Assembly: GCA_015066595.1 (NCBI GenBank)
Contig: SVNZ01000003.1
Coordinates: 176,836-240,835 of the forward strand
Origin: Oscillospiraceae bacterium
GTDB taxonomy: Bacteria > Bacillota > Clostridia > Oscillospirales > Acutalibacteraceae
Reading direction: 5' to 3'
Length of the DNA: 64,000 nucleotides
Part shown: piece after piece, positions 1 through 8,856 of the stretch
Layout of the letters: each line of letters opens with the position of its first letter
How positions within the stretch are numbered: the first letter of the stretch is position 1
Made by a program: the position numbers and the translations under genes
The notes under the pieces: model-generated
Database searches by the model: none
Seen by the model: the letters and a program-made list of their open reading frames with translations, nothing else
What the model was told of the DNA's origin: nothing

Positions 1-295
1 TACAGTCAGAGGCTAACTGTTCGATTTTTTCTTCGCTACCTTCGTTTATCAATGAGATGCAGTATCTGACGTTTTGTTCAGAGAGTTGTTCGCCACGATT
101 GAGTAGCGAAAGCAGAGAGTCGATAACTTTAGATGCTTTCATCACGTTTTCGGCATCGCCACTGATTTTAAGCTCTGAGTCTCTTGCAGTCACTCTGACA
201 GAAAACTCACTCTCTATGAGTCTGATGTTTTCATCAAAGCTTCCGAAAAGCGCAACTGCGTGTTCCATACGGTCAATGCTGATGATTTGTTCCAT
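1..295 (-). CDS. phoH: PhoH-like ATPase, N-terminal part (cut by window edge)
   Basis: Reading leftward from an ATG at 295, the frame stays open to base 1 and gives about 98 residues. It contains the N-terminal PhoH signature: LFGSFDENIRLIE, a KISGDAENV-like stretch, then LLNRGEQLSEQNVRYCISL. PhoH proteins are cytoplasmic P-loop ATPases; the role of this type is unsettled (RNA metabolism has been suggested). The ATP-binding part lies outside the window. The start is supported by AGGGAG a few bases upstream. It is divergent from the ylxM-ffh operon. Confidence 0.85.
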   Translation of the reverse strand, partial: MEQIISIDRMEHAVALFGSFDENIRLIESEFSVRVTARDSELKISGDAENVMKASKVIDSLLSLLNRGEQLSEQNVRYCISLINEGSEEKIEQLASDC

Positions 296-431
296 TAAAA
301 ATCTCCCTAAATCTGAAAAACAAATTTATACAAATAACAGTATATCATAAATTGTCAGCGAAATCAAAGAAAATATAACATTATAATGCGAAAAAATTAA
401 AGAAAAATGTGCATATAAATCGTGATTTTGC

Positions 432-490
432 TTGACAAAGCAACACTGCTTTGATATAATCGCAGAAGTGTAAAGTTATTCGCTTTACAC
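432..490 (+). promoter_or_regulatory. Sigma-A promoter of ylxM-ffh with a 5' leader hairpin
   Basis: TTGACA (432-437), 17-base spacer and TATAAT (455-460) form a consensus housekeeping promoter. The predicted transcript begins near 467, and an 8-bp hairpin (GTGTAAAG 468-475 with CTTTACAC 483-490, 7-base loop) follows at once. A hairpin at the very 5' end may protect the mRNA from decay; that is inference. Confidence 0.8.
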
Positions 491-515
491 CAAATGAGTC
501 GGGAGGGTGATTTTT

Positions 516-875
516 TTGGAGAATAATCTTGAGATTTCACTGCTTTTCGACTTTTACTCACAGATGCTGACTTCTACTCAGCAAGAGGCTGTATCGCTGT
601 ATTACAACGATGACTTGTCTCTCAAAGAAACTGCCGATATTTTGGGTATGTCACGACAGGGTGTGCGTGATGCGCTGAGCAGAGCCAAGAAGAGTTTGTA
701 CACTTATGAAGAAAACTTGAAGCTGTGTGAGCGTTTCAAGAAAACCCAGACAGGACTTGAAAAAATCATCGAAGATATACAGAAAGTGAGTGTTCTTACT
801 GAAAAAGAAGATGTCAGAAAGCTCTCACAAAGTATTCTTGATACAGCACAAAAACTTTACGAACAGGAGGTCTGA
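516..875 (+). CDS. ylxM: YlxM-family SRP-associated helix-turn-helix protein
   Basis: A 119-residue protein of the YlxM/p13 family, a small sigma-70 region 4-like DNA-binding fold almost always encoded just before ffh. The helix-turn-helix is visible around LSLKETADILGMSRQGVRDA. Start choice: GGGAGG at 501-506 fits a TTG at 516 (9-base gap) and not the GTG at 507, which overlaps the ribosome site. It ends 2 bases before ffh, so the two are surely cotranscribed. YlxM is thought to modulate the signal recognition particle. Confidence 0.85.
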   Translation: MENNLEISLLFDFYSQMLTSTQQEAVSLYYNDDLSLKETADILGMSRQGVRDALSRAKKSLYTYEENLKLCERFKKTQTGLEKIIEDIQKVSVLTEKEDVRKLSQSILDTAQKLYEQEV

Positions 876-877
876 TC

Positions 878-2239
878 ATGGCATTTGAAGGTTTATCCGA
901 AAAGCTTTCCAAAGCGTTTAAAAAACTCAAAAGCAAAGGTAAGTTGCATGAAACTGACGTTAAAGAAGCGATGCGAGAAGTCAGACTCGCCTTGCTCGAA
1001 GCTGACGTAAACTACAAAGTAGCAAAAGACTTCACAAAGAAAGTGACCGAGCGTGCGATTGGCGCTGAAGTTATGGAAAGCCTCACCCCGGCACAGATGG
1101 TCATAAAAATAGTCAACGAAGAGCTCACAGCTCTTATGGGTGAACAAAATGCCCGACTCAACTTCTCTTCAAAGCTACCTACAGTTATTATGATGTGCGG
1201 TCTACAGGGTGCAGGTAAAACCACCCATGCAGCAAAGCTTGCACTTCACCTTAAAAAGCAAAATCACCGACCACTTCTGGTCGCTTGTGATATATATCGT
1301 CCTGCTGCTATTGAACAGCTCAAGGTAGTGGGTAAAAAGGCGGAGACTCCTGTTTTTGAAATGGGTCAGGAAAATCCGGTCAAAATCGCAAAAGAAGCGA
1401 TAAAGCACGCAAAAGACTACGGTAACGATATCGTTATCCTTGATACTGCGGGTCGACTCCACATTGATGAAGAGCTGATGAACGAGCTCAAGAACATCAA
1501 AACGGAAATCGATATCGATGAGATTCTCCTTGTTATCGACTCTATGACAGGTCAGGACGCAGTAAATGTTGCAAAAACATTCAATGAGTTGCTCAGCATC
1601 ACAGGTGTTATTCTCACTAAGCTCGACGGTGATACCCGAGGTGGTGCGGCGCTTTCAGTCAAGGCTGTCACAGGCACACCTATCAAGTTCTCAGGTACTG
1701 GTGAAAAGCTCGAAGATTTGGAAGCTTTCCACCCTGACAGAATGGCAAGCCGTATTTTAGGTATGGGCGATGTGCTCTCGCTCATAGAAGACGCAGAGCA
1801 GAAACTCGATGCCCAAAAAGCAGAAAAGCTGGCACAAAAGATGCTCAAAAACAAAATGGACTTTAACGATATGCTTGACCAGTTTGAGCAGATTCAGAAT
1901 ATGGGTCCTATCAAAGGCATTCTCTCAAGATTGCCGGGTGTGGGTAACAAGCTTGACGATGTCGATATCAACGAGCGTCAGCTTGACTGGTGTAAGGCTA
2001 TCATACTTTCTATGACAAAAGCAGAGCGAGAAAAACCATCGCTTATCAATCCATCACGCAAGCGTCGTATCGCAGCAGGTTCAGGTCGCTCAGTTGAAGA
2101 AGTGAACCGCCTCATCAAACAGCTTGAACAAACACAAAAGATGATGAGACAATTCACAAACAAAGGCAAGAAAAAGCGTATGCCGAACTTCCCTAACATA
2201 AACGGTATGGGTGGCATGGGTGGCTTCCCGGGATTTTAA
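878..2239 (+). CDS. ffh: Signal recognition particle GTPase Ffh
   Basis: A full-length 453-residue SRP54 homologue. It binds signal peptides emerging from ribosomes and, with SRP RNA and FtsY, delivers them to the membrane translocon. Visible parts: helical N domain (1-100), P-loop GLQGAGKTT at 108-116, DTAGRLH and TKLDGDTRGG in the G domain, and a methionine-rich M domain ending in a Gly/Met tail. AGGAGG precedes the ATG. No SRP RNA gene was seen in the window. Confidence 0.97.
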   Translation: MAFEGLSEKLSKAFKKLKSKGKLHETDVKEAMREVRLALLEADVNYKVAKDFTKKVTERAIGAEVMESLTPAQMVIKIVNEELTALMGEQNARLNFSSKLPTVIMMCGLQGAGKTTHAAKLALHLKKQNHRPLLVACDIYRPAAIEQLKVVGKKAETPVFEMGQENPVKIAKEAIKHAKDYGNDIVILDTAGRLHIDEELMNELKNIKTEIDIDEILLVIDSMTGQDAVNVAKTFNELLSITGVILTKLDGDTRGGAALSVKAVTGTPIKFSGTGEKLEDLEAFHPDRMASRILGMGDVLSLIEDAEQKLDAQKAEKLAQKMLKNKMDFNDMLDQFEQIQNMGPIKGILSRLPGVGNKLDDVDINERQLDWCKAIILSMTKAEREKPSLINPSRKRRIAAGSGRSVEEVNRLIKQLEQTQKMMRQFTNKGKKKRMPNFPNINGMGGMGGFPGF

Positions 2240-2310
2240 TTAGTTTTTAATGCCAATAATTTACATTGGTAAATAAATATAAAAAGTAAAATATATTGGA
2301 GGAACAAAAA

Positions 2311-2550
2311 ATGGTAAAAATCAGATTAAGAAGAATGGGCGCTAAGAAATCACCTTTCTACAGAATCGTAGTTGCTGATTCAAGATACCCAAGAGACGGT
2401 CGTTTCATCGAAGAAATCGGCACATACAACCCACTTACAGAGCCATCAGAGGTTAAGGTTGACGCTGACAAGGTTAAGGAGTGGATCTCAAAGGGTGCAC
2501 AGCCTACAGATACAGTAAAGAACCTTTTCAAGAAGAACGGCATTCTCTAA
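2311..2550 (+). CDS. rpsP: 30S ribosomal protein S16
   Basis: A 79-residue S16 protein starting [20 protein letters not shown], with the family's [19 protein letters not shown] stretch. It binds 16S rRNA during 30S assembly. The start is ATG 2311, which has GGAGG 6-7 bases upstream; an in-frame TTG at 2296 would sit on that ribosome site. A 71-base gap separates it from ffh. rpsP-khpA-rimM-trmD is the usual bacterial order, here interrupted by one kinase-like gene. Confidence 0.97.
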   Translation: MVKIRLRRMGAKKSPFYRIVVADSRYPRDGRFIEEIGTYNPLTEPSEVKVDADKVKEWISKGAQPTDTVKNLFKKNGIL

Positions 2551-2569
2551 TTTGAAAGGAAATGTTTTC

Positions 2570-2803
2570 ATGAAAGACTTACTTTTAACGATTGCTAAAG
2601 GTCTTGTGGAAGAGCCTGATAAGGTATCAGTATCACAGGACGCTCCTAACGAAGAGGGCACTATCGTGTATCACATCCACGTTGCTGAAAATGATATGGG
2701 CAGAATCATCGGCAAGCAGGGCAGAATCGCTAAGGCTATCCGTACTGTTGCTCGTTCTGCAGCTATTCGAAGCAACGAGAAAATCATGGTCGAAATCGAC
2801 TAA
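2570..2803 (+). CDS. khpA: KH-domain RNA-binding protein KhpA
   Basis: A 77-residue single KH-domain protein (YlqC/KhpA) with the RNA-binding GxxG loop in GRIIGKQGRIAKAIRT. In other Firmicutes it pairs with KhpB/Jag and influences cell-length control and sRNA binding. Start ATG 2570 has GAAAGGA upstream; a TTG-like extension to 2552 lacks one. It lies 19 bases after rpsP and is followed by a strong terminator. Confidence 0.92.
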   Translation: MKDLLLTIAKGLVEEPDKVSVSQDAPNEEGTIVYHIHVAENDMGRIIGKQGRIAKAIRTVARSAAIRSNEKIMVEID

Positions 2804-2819
2804 AAATTTCAAAGAACTT

Positions 2820-2846
2820 GCGGTGCTTGTGCACCGCTTTTTCTTT
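2820..2846 (+). terminator. Intrinsic terminator after khpA
   Basis: GCGGTGC (2820-2826), loop TTGT, GCACCGC (2831-2837), then a T-rich run. It ends the ylxM-ffh-rpsP-khpA unit, so the following kinase-rimM-trmD genes probably have their own promoter or depend on read-through. Confidence 0.88.
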
Positions 2847-2912
2847 TTTCTTTACTATTTTTTATTGATGTGATAAAATCACCTTGATTATGTTGAGAAG
2901 AGGTGAGCGTAG

Positions 2913-3452
2913 TTGTCCAAAAAAGTAATTCATATTTACGGAGCATCGGGCTCAGGAACTTCTACTTTTGGAAGATACATAAGCGATAAATTAGGGTATA
3001 AGTTTATGGATACCGATGATTATTATTGGGCGAAAAGCGAAGTACCTTATTCAGTCAAAAACAGCGTTGAAAAACGACTAGAGCTAATGAAAAGAGATAT
3101 TCAGAAAGCTGAAAATGTTGTTATTTCAGGGGGACTTGCAGGCTGGGGTGACGAGCTTAAAAGTTTCTTTACAACAGTTATTCGTTTGAAAACTGACACT
3201 GCAATCAGGATGGAAAGACTTAAAAAACGCGAGAAGCAGAGATTCAAAGAGCGTATAGAAATCGGTGGAGATATGTATGAACACCACCTTGAATTTATGG
3301 ATTGGGCAGCTTCTTATGATACGGGTGGTCCTGATATGAGGAGCAAACTAAAGCACGATATATGGCAAGAAACTATTGATTGTACTCACATTGTTTTAGA
3401 CGGAAGCGATAGTTTGGAAGAAAATTTCGATAAAATAAAAGACTATATTTAG
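2913..3452 (+). CDS. P-loop nucleotide/small-molecule kinase-like protein
   Basis: A 179-residue P-loop NTPase related to adenylate kinase-type proteins. The Walker A-like loop is GASGSGTSTFGRYI near residues 10-23, with Thr where Lys is canonical (GSGTST instead of GSGKST). A DTDDYYW acceptor-type motif follows and a basic lid (RLKKREKQRFKER) lies mid-protein. The substrate is not known. Start is TTG 2913 after GAGGTGAG. It sits between khpA and rimM, where no kinase is usual. The missing P-loop Lys makes catalysis uncertain. Confidence 0.7.
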   Translation: MSKKVIHIYGASGSGTSTFGRYISDKLGYKFMDTDDYYWAKSEVPYSVKNSVEKRLELMKRDIQKAENVVISGGLAGWGDELKSFFTTVIRLKTDTAIRMERLKKREKQRFKERIEIGGDMYEHHLEFMDWAASYDTGGPDMRSKLKHDIWQETIDCTHIVLDGSDSLEENFDKIKDYI

Positions 3453-3466
3453 CACAGGTGAAATAT

Positions 3467-3979
3467 ATGATTAAAAAGTTTTTAGAAGCAGGAAAAATAG
3501 TCGGCACTCACGGAGTGCGAGGAGAGATGCGTGTTGAGTGCTGGTGCGACTCACCGCAGTTTTTAAGCCAGTTTAAGACTTTGTACTTCAACGAGGGTGC
3601 TGAGAAAATTAAAGTCAAATCCCGCACACATAAAAATATGGTGCTGATGAAAGTACCGGGTGTCGAAACTATCGAACAGGCTGACCTGTATAGAGGCAGG
3701 GTGCTTTATATCAAGCGTAGCGACATCAAGCTCGAAGAAGGCGTGAACTTTGTGCAGGATATGATAGGTCTTGAGGTGGTTGATACTACTTCATGTGAAG
3801 CATATGGCAAGATAAAAGATGTTCTTCGTACAGGTTCAAACGACGTGTACGAAATGACAGGCAAAGACAACAAGCTGTACTATATCCCCGCTATCCCTGA
3901 CATTATCGATTCAGTAGATATAGATGGTGGTGTTATAAAAATCACGCCGATGAAAGGACTGTTTTCTGATGAGGATTGA
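3467..3979 (+). CDS. rimM: 16S rRNA processing protein RimM
   Basis: A 170-residue RimM. It has the N-terminal RimM barrel (GKIVGTHGVRGEMRVE) and the C-terminal PRC barrel (IGLEVVDT to YYIPAIPDII). It binds S19 and helps mature the 30S head. ATG 3467 with AGGTG six bases upstream is preferred over the GTG at 3458 lying in that ribosome site. It overlaps trmD by 11 bases, which suggests translational coupling. Confidence 0.95.
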   Translation: MIKKFLEAGKIVGTHGVRGEMRVECWCDSPQFLSQFKTLYFNEGAEKIKVKSRTHKNMVLMKVPGVETIEQADLYRGRVLYIKRSDIKLEEGVNFVQDMIGLEVVDTTSCEAYGKIKDVLRTGSNDVYEMTGKDNKLYYIPAIPDIIDSVDIDGGVIKITPMKGLFSDED

Positions 3980-4715
3980 TGTGATAACTTTGTTTCCTGA
4001 GATGATTCAAACTGTACTTTCCGAGTCGATTATAGGCAGAGCACAGAAAAAGGGTGTGCTCGAGATAGTGTGCCATCAGTTGCGTGATTTTGCTTTTGAC
4101 AAGCATAGACACGTTGACGATGCACCGTACGGTGGTGGCAAAGGGATGCTGATGATGACCGAGCCCATTGCTTTGTGCTATGAAGATATCTGCAAGAGTT
4201 TAGATGAAAAACCGTATTTTGTGTATATGTCACCACAAGGCAGTGTACTCAATCAACAAAAGCTTATTGATATCAGCAAAGAGCACAAGAACATCTGTGT
4301 GCTGTGTGGTCACTACGAAGGTGTTGACCAACGTGTTATTGACGAACTTGTCGACGAAGAGATTTCTATCGGTGATTATGTATTAACAGGTGGCGAATTG
4401 CCAACACTTGTATTTGTAGACGCACTTGCTCGAATGGAAGAAGGCGTGCTCTCAGAAGACGAGTGCTTTACAAAAGAGAGCCACTACGATGGGCTGCTTG
4501 AATATCCGCAGTACACTCGCCCACAGGTATGGCGTGGCAGAGAAGTGCCACAGGTGCTTTTATCTGGGCATCACGAAAATGTTGACAAGTGGCGACGTGA
4601 GCAGTCCATAATAAACACAGCGAAAAAACGCCCTGATATGATAGAAAAAGCCGAGCTTTCCGACAAAGAAAAGGAGCTTGCACAAAGTATCATGGAGTCT
4701 TGTGAAAATGCATAA
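3969..4715 (+). CDS. trmD: tRNA (guanine37-N1)-methyltransferase TrmD
   Basis: A 248-residue SPOUT-class enzyme that methylates G37 of tRNAs using S-adenosylmethionine, preventing +1 frameshifts. Family motifs are intact: RIDVITLFPEM at the start, YGGGKGMLM, CGHYEGVDQRV (part of the trefoil knot) and SIGDYVLTGGELP. It starts within the end of rimM. No clear terminator follows before the ptsH promoter. Confidence 0.96.
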   Translation: MRIDVITLFPEMIQTVLSESIIGRAQKKGVLEIVCHQLRDFAFDKHRHVDDAPYGGGKGMLMMTEPIALCYEDICKSLDEKPYFVYMSPQGSVLNQQKLIDISKEHKNICVLCGHYEGVDQRVIDELVDEEISIGDYVLTGGELPTLVFVDALARMEEGVLSEDECFTKESHYDGLLEYPQYTRPQVWRGREVPQVLLSGHHENVDKWRREQSIINTAKKRPDMIEKAELSDKEKELAQSIMESCENA

Positions 4716-4867
4716 AACCCTTGTGATAGTGTACAAATAGGAGTGTTCTCATTTTACGCCTTGTATGCTAAGCACAAAAACTTTTCAACATTTTAGCACA
4801 TTTGCACAAATAACCGGTTTTTACAAAATTACTTGTTATCTATCAAAACAAAAATGCATTTCCATAG

Positions 4868-4896
4868 TTGACCTGCTAAAAAATAGTGGATATAAT
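4868..4896 (+). promoter_or_regulatory. Sigma-A promoter of ptsH
   Basis: TTGACC (4868-4873), 17-base spacer, TATAAT (4891-4896). The transcript would carry a leader of about 70 bases. The rest of the trmD-ptsH gap is AT-rich and holds no recognisable gene. Confidence 0.75.
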
Positions 4897-4973
4897 ATCA
4901 ATAATCGAACAGTATCTCTGTTCACTTTTTTAGTAAACAAATTATTTTGCAAAGTAAAAGAGAGGGTTTTAGA

Positions 4974-5237
4974 ATGTACACTAAGGAAGTATTAGTTCAG
5001 AACAAAGCTGGTCTTCATGCTCGTCCAGCAACATTTTTCATCCAGAAAGCTAACGAGTTCAAAGCTACTGTTTGGGTAGAGAAGGACGAGAGAAAAGTTA
5101 ACGCAAAGAGCCTTCTCGGCGTTTTATCACTGGGCATCATCGGTGGTACTACAATCACTATCTATGCTGACGGTGCTGACGAACGCGAGGCAGTTGAGGG
5201 CTTAGTTGCTCTTGTAGAGTCAGGCTTTGCTGAGTAA
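4974..5237 (+). CDS. ptsH: Phosphocarrier protein HPr
   Basis: An 87-residue HPr of the sugar phosphotransferase system. It passes phosphate from enzyme I to the sugar-specific EIIA proteins. His15 (KAGLHARPA) is the phosphate acceptor, and Ser46 (VNAKSLLGV) sits at the HPr-kinase site used for catabolite repression in Firmicutes; presence of His15 argues against Crh. AGAGGG precedes ATG 4974. It is a single-gene unit with its own promoter and terminator; enzyme I is not in the window. Confidence 0.93.
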   Translation: MYTKEVLVQNKAGLHARPATFFIQKANEFKATVWVEKDERKVNAKSLLGVLSLGIIGGTTITIYADGADEREAVEGLVALVESGFAE

Positions 5238-5260
5238 TTCTAACATAACTTTTGTATTTT

Positions 5261-5286
5261 AAGGCGGAAATTTTTTCCGCCTTTTT
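5261..5286 (+). terminator. Intrinsic terminator after ptsH
   Basis: AAGGCGGAAA and TTTCCGCCTT form the stem, ending in a T run at 5282-5286. Confidence 0.88.
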
Positions 5287-5415
5287 ATTTTGTGAGTCGA
5301 ATGTTCGAGTCTTTCGAATTTTTGAAAAACGATGTTTTATTGTTACGCTTTACAAGAGAGAGTTTTTATTTTATATTTAAAATGAGATGTTTTGTGAAAG
5401 ACGGGAGGTGATTTT

Positions 5416-7269
5416 GTGAACGAAAAGCTCAAAGAGCTCAGGAAAAAAGCGATGGCGCTACCGCTTAGTCCAGGCGTGTATATTATGAAGAACAAAAACC
5501 GCGATATCATATATATCGGCAAAGCGAAGGCGTTGAAAAACCGTGTCAGCCAGTATTTCGGTTCACAGAACAACCACCCTGAAAAAGTCAGGCGTATGGT
5601 AGAAAACGTAGCTGACTTTGAGTACATCATCACAGATTCCGAGTTTGAAGCACTTATTTTAGAGTGTAGTCTTATAAAACAGCACACCCCAAAATACAAT
5701 ATTCTTCTTAAAGACGACAAAGGCTATAGCTACGTCAGGGTTACGAACGAAGAGTGGCGTCGCATTTCCTACGTGCTCCAGAAAGGCGACGACGATGCTA
5801 CCTATATCGGTCCGTACAAAAGCAGTTACTATGTTAAAAACAGCGTCGAGCAAGCTCAAAAGATATTTATGCTGCCTACGTGTAACCGCAGATTTCCGGA
5901 AGATTTCAAAAAAGGCAGACCATGTCTGAATTTTCACATCAAGCAGTGCTGTGCACCTTGTACAGGAAAAGTCAAGCTCTCTGAGTACAACGAAGCTGTT
6001 GACGAGGCGCTCGACTTTTTGAAAGGCAGTGACGCTAAATCTATCAAAAAGCTGACTGACAAAATGATTGGGGCGTCAGAAAATCTTGATTTTGAGCGTG
6101 CAGCAAAAATCCGTGATCAGATAAATTCTATCAAAAAAATGCGTGACAAGCAGAAGGTTGTCAATACTACTGTTGAAGAACAAGATGTTATTGCATTTGC
6201 AAGCAATAAGAAGAAAGGCTCTTTTGAAGTGTTTCGCTTTGCAAACGGTAGGCTTTTTGATAGAGAAAACTTCATCGTTGATGATCCCGGTGATGAAAAC
6301 ACTGCAAGAGAAGAGTTCTTGCTTCGATATTACACTCTGCGCAACGATATCCCAAAATATATTGTGCTTGATAAAGAGGTTGAGAGCAAAGAGATACTCG
6401 AACAGTGGTTGAGCGAAAAAAGGCAAAAACGTGCTTATATAACAGTACCTCAAAAAGGTGAGCAAAAGCATCTTATTGATATGTGTCTGCAGAATGCTTT
6501 TGAAGCGCTGGGACAGCTCGAAGGGATTGTGGGCAAGCAGTACGCAGTGCTGGAAGGACTCAAAGACATCTTAGGGCTGAAAGAAATTCCGTACTATATC
6601 GAGTCATATGATATATCGAACACACAGGGCAGCGAAAATGTTGCGGGCATGGTTGTTTTTGAAAACGCAAAGCCCAAAAAATCAGCATACAAAAAGTTTA
6701 AGATAAAGTCTGTTGCCGGTCAGGATGACTATCACTCAATGGCAGAAGTGCTCACAAGACGCTTTTTGGAGTACAAAAAAGCCAAAGAGAATAATGAAAG
6801 TGCTGACAGCGGTTTTGCAAAACTGCCCGACCTCATATTGCTCGATGGTGGCAAAGGCCAGGTCAGCGCTGTAAAAGAAGTGCTTTCAGATCTGGGCATA
6901 GATGTACCGCTTTTCGGTATGGTCAAAGACGAGCGTCATCGCACAAGAGCGATTGTTTCTGCTCAGGGTGAAATCGCAATCCGACCGAACCAGTCTGTGT
7001 TTTCTTTTGTGACATCAATTCAGGACGAGGTACATCGCTTTGCGATAGGATACCACCGCCAAAGCAGAAAAAAATCGATGACACAGCTTACGCTCAACAG
7101 CATCGAGGGTATAGGTGAGGTGCGTGCAAAAGCACTGCTGAAACATTTCAGAACTTTGGATAATATAAAGAAAGCATCACTAAAAGAACTTGAAAACGCT
7201 CCGAAAATGACACACGACAGCGCATATGCTGTGTACAGGCATTTTCACAGCAATATCAGCGAGGAATAA
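5416..7269 (+). CDS. uvrC: Excinuclease ABC subunit C
   Basis: A 617-residue UvrC, the nuclease that cuts both sides of a lesion in nucleotide excision repair with UvrA and UvrB. Parts in order: GIY-YIG domain (PGVYIMKNK to IYIGKAKALKNR), a four-Cys patch around CNRRF/CLNFHIKQCCAPC, a UVR motif (LDFERAAKIRDQI), the RNase H-like nuclease (SYDISNTQGS, LLDGGKGQ, DERHRT) and a C-terminal helix-hairpin-helix (IEGIGEVRAKALL). GTG start at 5416 follows GGGAGGTG. Confidence 0.97.
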   Translation: MNEKLKELRKKAMALPLSPGVYIMKNKNRDIIYIGKAKALKNRVSQYFGSQNNHPEKVRRMVENVADFEYIITDSEFEALILECSLIKQHTPKYNILLKDDKGYSYVRVTNEEWRRISYVLQKGDDDATYIGPYKSSYYVKNSVEQAQKIFMLPTCNRRFPEDFKKGRPCLNFHIKQCCAPCTGKVKLSEYNEAVDEALDFLKGSDAKSIKKLTDKMIGASENLDFERAAKIRDQINSIKKMRDKQKVVNTTVEEQDVIAFASNKKKGSFEVFRFANGRLFDRENFIVDDPGDENTAREEFLLRYYTLRNDIPKYIVLDKEVESKEILEQWLSEKRQKRAYITVPQKGEQKHLIDMCLQNAFEALGQLEGIVGKQYAVLEGLKDILGLKEIPYYIESYDISNTQGSENVAGMVVFENAKPKKSAYKKFKIKSVAGQDDYHSMAEVLTRRFLEYKKAKENNESADSGFAKLPDLILLDGGKGQVSAVKEVLSDLGIDVPLFGMVKDERHRTRAIVSAQGEIAIRPNQSVFSFVTSIQDEVHRFAIGYHRQSRKKSMTQLTLNSIEGIGEVRAKALLKHFRTLDNIKKASLKELENAPKMTHDSAYAVYRHFHSNISEE

Positions 7270-7272
7270 TAT

Positions 7273-7818
7273 ATGAGAGTTATTACAGGAAAAGCACGAG
7301 GCAGAATTTTGGAAACCTTGAAAGGTGACGACGTTCGCCCAACGACAGATAAAGTGAAGGAAGCTATCTTTTCAAGTGTGCAGTTTGAGCTCGAGGGCAG
7401 ACATTTTTTAGACCTTTATGCAGGGTGCGGACAGATGGGAATAGAAGCGTTGTCGAGAGGATGCGCAACCGCTACATTTATTGATAGGAGCAAAGCCTCA
7501 ATCAAGGTCATTGAGCGCAATTTATCGGTTACAAATTTGAAACAATTTGCCCGTGTTCATAACGCTGATGCGATGAATTTTTTAAAAACAACGGACAAAG
7601 AATTTGACATAATTTTTCTCGACCCACCATATAACAAGGGCATTTTGCAAGAAATTATGCCAATTTGTGCACAAATAATAAAGAAAACCGGCGTTATTAT
7701 TTGTGAAAGTGCATTAAATGATGAAATATTACAAAAATATTACAAATTCACTCTTGACAGAGAAAGAACCTATGGTAAAATAAAGGTAAGCATATATCGT
7801 CACGAGGACTATATATAG
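7273..7818 (+). CDS. rsmD: 16S rRNA (guanine966-N2)-methyltransferase RsmD
   Basis: A 181-residue RsmD-family methyltransferase. It starts MRVITGKARGRIL, has the family's VRPTTDKVKEAIFSS stretch, a SAM-binding DLYAGCGQMGIEALSRG (most relatives have GSGALG there) and the catalytic DPPY motif (FLDPPYNKG). It lies 3 bases after uvrC and just before coaD, the usual rsmD-coaD pairing. Confidence 0.93.
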   Translation: MRVITGKARGRILETLKGDDVRPTTDKVKEAIFSSVQFELEGRHFLDLYAGCGQMGIEALSRGCATATFIDRSKASIKVIERNLSVTNLKQFARVHNADAMNFLKTTDKEFDIIFLDPPYNKGILQEIMPICAQIIKKTGVIICESALNDEILQKYYKFTLDRERTYGKIKVSIYRHEDYI

Positions 7819-7849
7819 TGGTTCGTGAAAAAACACTTAGGGGGCTATT

Positions 7850-8359
7850 ATGAACAATACAGTTATTTGCCCCGGCAGTTTTGACCCGGTGACACTTGGA
7901 CACGTCGACATCATAAAAAGAGCGTCCAAGATGTTTGACAAAGTTATCGTTGCGGTGCTTGTCAATATGTCTAAAACCCCGAGCTTTACCATCGATGAGC
8001 GTATCGGCTTTTTGAAAAAAGCTGTCGGCGATATCGAAAACGTCGAGATAGTCGGTTTTTCCGGACTTCTCGCTGATTATGCTAAAGAGCGTGGGGCTAA
8101 GGCTGTTGTCAAAGGTCTGAGGGCTATGTCTGATTTCGAGTACGAATTTCAGATGGCACTTACTAACAAAAAGCTGAACCCTGAGCTTGATACAGTGTTT
8201 CTGACAACAGATTCGCAGTATATGTACTTAAGCTCCAGTATGGTGAAGCAGATTGCGTCATTAGGCGGCGACATTAGTTATTTTGTTCCCGCTTGTATTC
8301 ACGAGCAGGTTTTTGAACGGTTAAAAATAACAGAAACTAGAAAGGATTTATCAAAATGA
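7850..8359 (+). CDS. coaD: Phosphopantetheine adenylyltransferase
   Basis: A 169-residue PPAT that adenylates 4'-phosphopantetheine to dephospho-CoA, the penultimate step of CoA synthesis. Hallmarks: [19 protein letters not shown] with the T/HxGH nucleotide site, [15 protein letters not shown] and the [11 protein letters not shown] motif near the end. GGGGGC precedes the ATG. Its TGA overlaps the next ATG (ATGA), so the downstream gene is coupled. Confidence 0.96.
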   Translation: MNNTVICPGSFDPVTLGHVDIIKRASKMFDKVIVAVLVNMSKTPSFTIDERIGFLKKAVGDIENVEIVGFSGLLADYAKERGAKAVVKGLRAMSDFEYEFQMALTNKKLNPELDTVFLTTDSQYMYLSSSMVKQIASLGGDISYFVPACIHEQVFERLKITETRKDLSK

Positions 8360-8811
8360 GAGTGGACGAACTTATCAACGAGTTACAGGATTTAGTTGCT
8401 GATGCAAAGGCTGTGCCGCTTACAGGCGGTAAGGTTATGGTTGAGGCTGAGAAGATATACGATATCCTCGACGAGATCCAGGACACATTGCCTGCAGAGG
8501 TAAGACAGGCAAAGAACATCGTTGCTGACAGAAGTCAGATCATTGCGGAAGCTAAGAAGGAATCAGAGGACATCATCAGAGCTGCTGAAGAACGCAAGAA
8601 GGCTATGATCGAGCAGAGCGAGATCATGCGTGCTGCAAAAGCAGAGGCTACTGAGCTTCTAAACGAAGTTAAAGCTAAGTCAGCTGAAATGCGCAAGGCT
8701 GCTAACGACTACGTTGAGAACATTATGAAGAAGACTGACGATGCTATCACAGCACAACTCACTGAGCTCAGAAAGACTCGCCAGAACCTTCGCATCACAA
8801 AGAAAGCTTAA
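8356..8811 (+). CDS. Coiled-coil cytoplasmic protein (DivIVA/ATPase-subunit-like)
   Basis: A 151-residue protein with a long Ala/Glu/Lys-rich coiled coil (about residues 50-140) and a shorter conserved helical N-terminus ([17 protein letters not shown]). Similar proteins follow coaD in many Clostridia and are often labelled ATPase or V-ATPase subunit E-like, but no nucleotide-binding motif is visible. Four-base overlap with coaD. Function unknown; a scaffold role is only a guess from the coiled coil. Confidence 0.75.
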   Translation: MRVDELINELQDLVADAKAVPLTGGKVMVEAEKIYDILDEIQDTLPAEVRQAKNIVADRSQIIAEAKKESEDIIRAAEERKKAMIEQSEIMRAAKAEATELLNEVKAKSAEMRKAANDYVENIMKKTDDAITAQLTELRKTRQNLRITKKA

Positions 8812-8856
8812 TCTTAGGGTTTTTATCACACTTTAGGATTTTATTACCGCAAAGCA

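Noticed and set aside
57-350. 97-residue + strand frame at the left edge
   Set aside because: It is antisense to the PhoH N-terminus, which has clear family motifs and a ribosome site; the + frame has low-complexity Ser-rich content.
4765-4995. 76-residue frame upstream of ptsH
   Set aside because: It runs through the ptsH promoter and ribosome site, has no ribosome site of its own and overlaps ptsH in another frame.
6076-6471. 131-residue minus frame inside uvrC
   Set aside because: Antisense shadow of a conserved gene, with Phe/Ser/Cys-rich composition typical of such shadows.
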